DNA of 64,000 nt from Sandarakinorhabdus glacialis. Lineage in GTDB: Bacteria > Pseudomonadota > Alphaproteobacteria > Sphingomonadales > Sphingomonadaceae. The position numbers were made by a program, and so were the translations under genes. This document shows positions 60,572 through 64,000 of the stretch, one piece after another (position 1 is the first letter of the stretch; every line of letters begins with the position of its first letter). The stretch spans positions 124,001-188,000 of the forward strand of contig NZ_BMJM01000004.1 in NCBI RefSeq assembly GCF_014643455.1, in the 5' to 3' direction. Under the pieces are notes generated by a model. That model was not told the DNA's origin and searched no databases. It was given only the letters and a program-made list of their open reading frames with translations.

Positions 60572-61551
60572 GCAGCGAATGGACGGCGCAGGGCGCGCTC
60601 GAGCGGCGGCGGATCGCGATTATCGTCAACGCCAAGTCGCGGCGCGGGCGCAAATTGTTTGCCGCGGCGTGCGAGGGGCTGACGGCGCGGGGGTTCGAGG
60701 TGGCGGCGGCGCATGCGGTGCGGCATCCTCGAGATTTGTCGCGGGTGCTGGCGGAGACGATTGCCGCCGGGCATGACGTGATTGCCATCGGCGGCGGCGA
60801 CGGGACGCTGGCGAGTGCGGCCGGGCGGATGGCGAAGAAGCCGCTGGTGATGGCGATCCTGCCGCTGGGCACGGCGAACAGTTTTGCGCGGACGCTGGGG
60901 ATCGAGCCCGAGCTCGAGCCGGCGCTCGACGTGATCGCGACGGGGGACGTGGCGCGCGCCGACGTGGTCCGCATCGGCGACAGTTTTTTCATCAATTCGG
61001 CGACGATCGGCGTGCCGGCGCGGATTGCCGAGGATATTCCGCACGGGTTGAAGCGCTGGTTCGGGCGGTTCGGCTACCTGAGTTATGCCGTGGTCAAGTT
61101 TTTGAAGCTCGAGCCGTTCAAGGTGCGGATCAGCATTCCGGGGCAGCCGGATATTGTCGATGATGCGGTTGAGGTTCGCATCGGCAACGGGCCGTTCGTC
61201 GGCGGCCTGCGGGTCATCGACGGCGCCGACCCGGAAAGCAGCGACGTCATCATCCAGCTGGTGCGCGGGCGTTATGCGGCGGCGCTGGCGGGGGTTTGGG
61301 CGGCGAATTTGGCGGGGTGGCGACCGGGGCGTGGGCGGATTCGCGAAGTCCGGGCGTCGAATTTCACCCTGTCGTGTACGCCGGAGCAGCCGATTTCGGT
61401 CGATGGTGAAACGGGAACGTGTACGCCGGTGCTGGTGGCGGTCGAACCCTGGGCGGTGAATATCATTGTGCCGAAGGGGACGACTGCGGAGACGCGGGCT
61501 GAGCTGGAATTGCCGGAATTGCCCTGGGATGATGGGGCGGTTGTTGAGTGA
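60568..61551 (+). CDS. Diacylglycerol kinase family lipid kinase (YegS-like)
   Basis: The 327-residue protein has the nucleotide motif IGGGDGTLASAAGRM near residue 72, LPLGTANSFARTLGI and the FINSATIGVPARIAEDI region. Members phosphorylate diacylglycerol or other lipids in the inner membrane. It is the last gene of the tight SCO-YcgN-YgjP run. Whether the four serve one process is unknown. Confidence 0.9.
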   Translation: MSSEWTAQGALERRRIAIIVNAKSRRGRKLFAAACEGLTARGFEVAAAHAVRHPRDLSRVLAETIAAGHDVIAIGGGDGTLASAAGRMAKKPLVMAILPLGTANSFARTLGIEPELEPALDVIATGDVARADVVRIGDSFFINSATIGVPARIAEDIPHGLKRWFGRFGYLSYAVVKFLKLEPFKVRISIPGQPDIVDDAVEVRIGNGPFVGGLRVIDGADPESSDVIIQLVRGRYAAALAGVWAANLAGWRPGRGRIREVRASNFTLSCTPEQPISVDGETGTCTPVLVAVEPWAVNIIVPKGTTAETRAELELPELPWDDGAVVE

Positions 61552-61604
61552 GTTATTCGGGGAGGGGGGACACCCCCACCCGCCGCGCCAAGGGGCGCGA
61601 GTCG

Positions 61605-61625
61605 CCTCCCCCCTCTAGGGGGAGG
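61605..61625. terminator. Palindromic hairpin between convergent lipid kinase and edd genes
   Basis: CCTCCCCC and GGGGGAGG form an eight-base stem with a short CTCTA loop. It lies between two convergent genes, ten bases before the edd stop, and is a plausible shared terminator without a T run. A smaller hairpin, GGGGG-ACA-CCCCC, lies at 61,566-61,578. Confidence 0.5.
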
Positions 61626-61634
61626 ACAAGGAGG

Positions 61635-63446
61635 CTAGAGGCCGGCTGCGGCCAGCATTGCCGAGGCGCCGCGTTCGGCTTCGTCGGAGGTGTGGCGGAG
61701 GAGGGCGAAGAGTTCGCGGCCGGTGCCCTGGGGTTGCGGGGGCGGGACAGCGGCGGTGCGGCCGGACAAGTCGGCGCTGGTGTGGAGGGTGCCGTCGACG
61801 GCGCAGAGGCGGACGATGTCGCCGTCCTGGAGGAGCGACAATGGCCCGCCGCCGAGTGCCTCGGGGCTGATATGGATGGCGGCGGGGACCTTGCCGCTGG
61901 CGCCGGACATGCGGCCGTCGGTGACGAGCGCGACCTTGAAGCCGCGATCCTGGAGGACGCCGAGCGCCGGGGTCAGCTTGTGGAGTTCGGGCATGCCGTT
62001 GGCGCGAGGGCCCTGGAAACGCACGACGACGATGACGTCCCGGTCGAGCTCGCCGGCCTTGAAGGCGGTGAGCACGTCGTTCTGTTCGTGGAAGACGCGC
62101 GCGGGGGCCTCGATGGTCCAACGCGTTTCGGCGACGGCGCTGGTCTTGAAGATGGCGCGGCCGAGGTTGCCCTTGACGAGGCGCATGCCGCCGTCGGGGG
62201 AGAAAGGCGTAGCGACCGGGGCGAGGACCGAGGCGTCGCCGCTCAGGGGAGGCAGTGGCTGCCAGTCGATGGTTTCGCCGACCTTGACGGGGGCAGTGGT
62301 CCATTCGGCGAAGCTGTTGCCGATAGTGAGGATGTCGGCGTGGGCGAGGCCGGCGCCGAGCAGCTCGCGGATGACGTAGCCCATGCCGCCGGCAGCCTCG
62401 AAGGCGTTCACGTCGGCGGCGCCGCTGGGATAGATGTTGCAGATGAGGGGGACGGCGCTCGATAGGCGGTCGAAATCTTCCCAGTCGATGATGATGCCGG
62501 CGGCGCGGGCGATGGCCGGCAGGTGGATGGCGTGGTTGGTGGAGCCGCCGGTGGCGAGCAGCCCGACGACGGCGTTGACGATGGCGCGTTCGTCGACGAG
62601 GTGCCCGAGCGGGCGGGGGTCGTCGCCGCCGGCGCCGATGGCGGCGAGGCGGTGGATGGCGGCGCGGGTGAGGCCGTTGCGCATGGCGTTGCCGGGATTG
62701 ACGAAGCTCGAGCCCGGCAGCTGCAGCCCCATCATCTCGAGGAACATCTGGTTCGAATTGGCGGTGCCGTAGAAGGTGCAGGTGCCGGCACCGTGATAGG
62801 AGGCGGCCTCGGCATCGAGCAGCTCGGCCTGGGTGGCCTTGCCTTCGGCGAACAGCTGCCGGATGCGCTGTTTTTCCTTGTTGGCGAGGCCCGACGGCAT
62901 TGGGCCGGCGGGGATGAAGACCGCGGGGAGATGGCCGAAGCGCAGCGCGCCGATGAGCAGGCCGGGGACGATCTTGTCGCAGATGCCGAGGAGCGCGACG
63001 CCTTCGAACATGGCGTGGGAGAGGGCGACGGCGGTGGCCATGGCGATGATGTCGCGGCTGCCGAGCGAGAGGTCCATGCCGGCTTGCCCCTGGGTGACGC
63101 CGTCGCACATGGCGGGGACGCCGCCGGCGACCTGTGCGGTGGCGCCGGCTTCGCGGGCGAAAAGCTTGATCTGCTCGGGGTATCGGCCATAGGGCTGATG
63201 CGCCGACAGCATGTCGTTATAGGCGGTGACGATGCCGATGTTCATCGCGGTGCCGGCGCGGATGACGGGCTTGTCGTCGCCGGATGCGGCGAAACCATGG
63301 GCGAGGTTGCCGCACGAAAGGCTGCCGCGGCGGGTGCCGGCCTCGCCTTCGCGGGTGATGAAATCAAGATAGATGCGGCGGCTGTCGCGCGAACGTTCGA
63401 TGATGCGCGCCGTCACGGCGGCAACGACCGGGTGCAGGGCTGTCAT
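61635..63446 (-). CDS. edd: Phosphogluconate dehydratase
   Basis: Edd removes water from 6-phosphogluconate in the Entner-Doudoroff pathway. The 603-residue enzyme of the IlvD/Edd family has the iron-sulfur cysteine regions [34 protein letters not shown] and [16 protein letters not shown], and [22 protein letters not shown] near the end. The Entner-Doudoroff route is the main sugar pathway in sphingomonads. The companion aldolase (eda), glk and zwf are not in the window. Confidence 0.96.
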   Translation of the reverse strand: MTALHPVVAAVTARIIERSRDSRRIYLDFITREGEAGTRRGSLSCGNLAHGFAASGDDKPVIRAGTAMNIGIVTAYNDMLSAHQPYGRYPEQIKLFAREAGATAQVAGGVPAMCDGVTQGQAGMDLSLGSRDIIAMATAVALSHAMFEGVALLGICDKIVPGLLIGALRFGHLPAVFIPAGPMPSGLANKEKQRIRQLFAEGKATQAELLDAEAASYHGAGTCTFYGTANSNQMFLEMMGLQLPGSSFVNPGNAMRNGLTRAAIHRLAAIGAGGDDPRPLGHLVDERAIVNAVVGLLATGGSTNHAIHLPAIARAAGIIIDWEDFDRLSSAVPLICNIYPSGAADVNAFEAAGGMGYVIRELLGAGLAHADILTIGNSFAEWTTAPVKVGETIDWQPLPPLSGDASVLAPVATPFSPDGGMRLVKGNLGRAIFKTSAVAETRWTIEAPARVFHEQNDVLTAFKAGELDRDVIVVVRFQGPRANGMPELHKLTPALGVLQDRGFKVALVTDGRMSGASGKVPAAIHISPEALGGGPLSLLQDGDIVRLCAVDGTLHTSADLSGRTAAVPPPQPQGTGRELFALLRHTSDEAERGASAMLAAAGL

Positions 63447-63612
63447 TGAGGTCTCCTTGGAAGGAGTCTTCTAGCGCATGTGACCGGGTGACAAAGCCGC
63501 AAATCGCGTCATGATTCGAATAACGGCGCGCAAAAGCGTCGAATATCCTTGGGAGGCATGTATCGAACCCGCGGCTGCTGCAGCGCTGGCGCTCGACGAA
63601 GAGGCCGGAAGA

Positions 63613-64000
63613 TTGATCGAGACGCCGCACGGGGTTGCGGTGGCGAGGCCTTCGACAAGGGCGGCGAATGCCTGGGCGCTGGCGCAGGCGACGCGCGATC
63701 CGTTCGTGATCATGATCTCGATCTATATTTTCGCGCCGTTTTACGTGACGCGGGTCATCGGCGATCCGGTGCTCGGGCAGACCCTGGTGGCATCGGCGAA
63801 CAAATGGGGCGGGTGGTTCGTCATGCTGTCGGCGCCGCTTTTGGGGGCGATGATCGATCGGTTGGGGCCGAGGAAGCCGTGGCTGGCGGGCGTGGTGACG
63901 ATGATGGTGCTGCTGACGGCGGCGTTGTGGTTCACGCCGGTGGGGGGCGGCGGGCTGCCGCCGGGGGCGGTGCTGGTGATCCTGGCGGCCATGACGGCGT
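63613..64000 (+). CDS. MFS (UMF1-like) transporter, N-terminal part; gene runs off the window
   Basis: The frame is open to the right edge (129 codons seen). The translation reads IETPHGVAVARPSTRAANAW, then ALAQATRDPFVIMISIYIFA and further hydrophobic helices (WFVMLSAPLLGAMIDRLGPR with the inter-helix RLGPRKPW motif of major facilitator transporters). It resembles UMF1-type transporters. The start is not certain: TTG at 63,613 with GAGG eight bases upstream is favoured, and the frame is open further up to an ATG at 63,511. It diverges from edd. Confidence 0.72.
   Translation, partial: MIETPHGVAVARPSTRAANAWALAQATRDPFVIMISIYIFAPFYVTRVIGDPVLGQTLVASANKWGGWFVMLSAPLLGAMIDRLGPRKPWLAGVVTMMVLLTAALWFTPVGGGGLPPGAVLVILAAMTA

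Overview
The window is a G+C-rich chromosomal segment, most likely from a sphingomonad-type alphaproteobacterium (order Sphingomonadales). The evidence is three proteins ending in the PEPxxWA form of the PEP-CTERM sorting signal, the hemE / PPSR-maf-aroE-coaE gene order, LexA boxes of the alphaproteobacterial GTTC-N7-GTTC type, MmcB, a RegB/RegA pair and an Entner-Doudoroff dehydratase. No rRNA, tRNA, CRISPR array, insertion sequence or prophage was recognised.

Layout. 1-6.6 kb: hisG-hisD, then a minus-strand block with TerC, a serine hydrolase and two tandem secreted M20 peptidases. 6.6-8.1 kb: a lower-G+C stretch with only a DUF4336 gene. 8.1-19.8 kb: oxidoreductases and hydrolases, a TonB-like protein, dapD, a patatin/outer-membrane-barrel fusion, and the yggT-DUF167-folD-marC operon. 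19.0-21.1 kb: a MerR regulator beside a YqcI/YcgG plus DUF1989 gene pair. 21.3-33.6 kb: argB, etfBA, egtBD (ergothioneine), pduO, HIG1, an HNH protein, a siroheme-synthase N-terminal protein and acyl-CoA metabolism genes. 33.6-39.1 kb: the SOS mutagenesis cassette imuA-imuB-dnaE2 behind a LexA box. 41.9-46.6 kb: hemJ-hemE and PPSR-maf-aroE-coaE diverge from a 415-bp intergenic region that carries DnaA boxes and eight GANTC (CcrM) sites in 188 bp, read here as the chromosomal origin. 46.7-52.0 kb: an accessory block between coaE and dnaQ with three PEP-CTERM genes, two of them behind exact sigma-54 -24/-12 promoters, and a broken DUF885 peptidase gene. 52.3-64 kb: dnaQ, hpf, ptsN, DUF1491, a SleB-type hydrolase, SOS-controlled mmcB, RegBA-type redox regulators, an ankyrin protein, a SCO-YcgN-YgjP-lipid kinase run, edd and the start of an MFS gene.

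How the parts connect. The origin explains the divergent orientation of the core genes around 43.5 kb. imuA and mmcB share the same LexA operator design and so form part of one DNA-damage regulon. The PEP-CTERM genes look like members of a sigma-54 surface-protein regulon. The etf genes can take electrons from the acyl-CoA dehydrogenases encoded about 6 kb away. Dispersed intergenic palindromes of at least four families recur in gene borders across the window.
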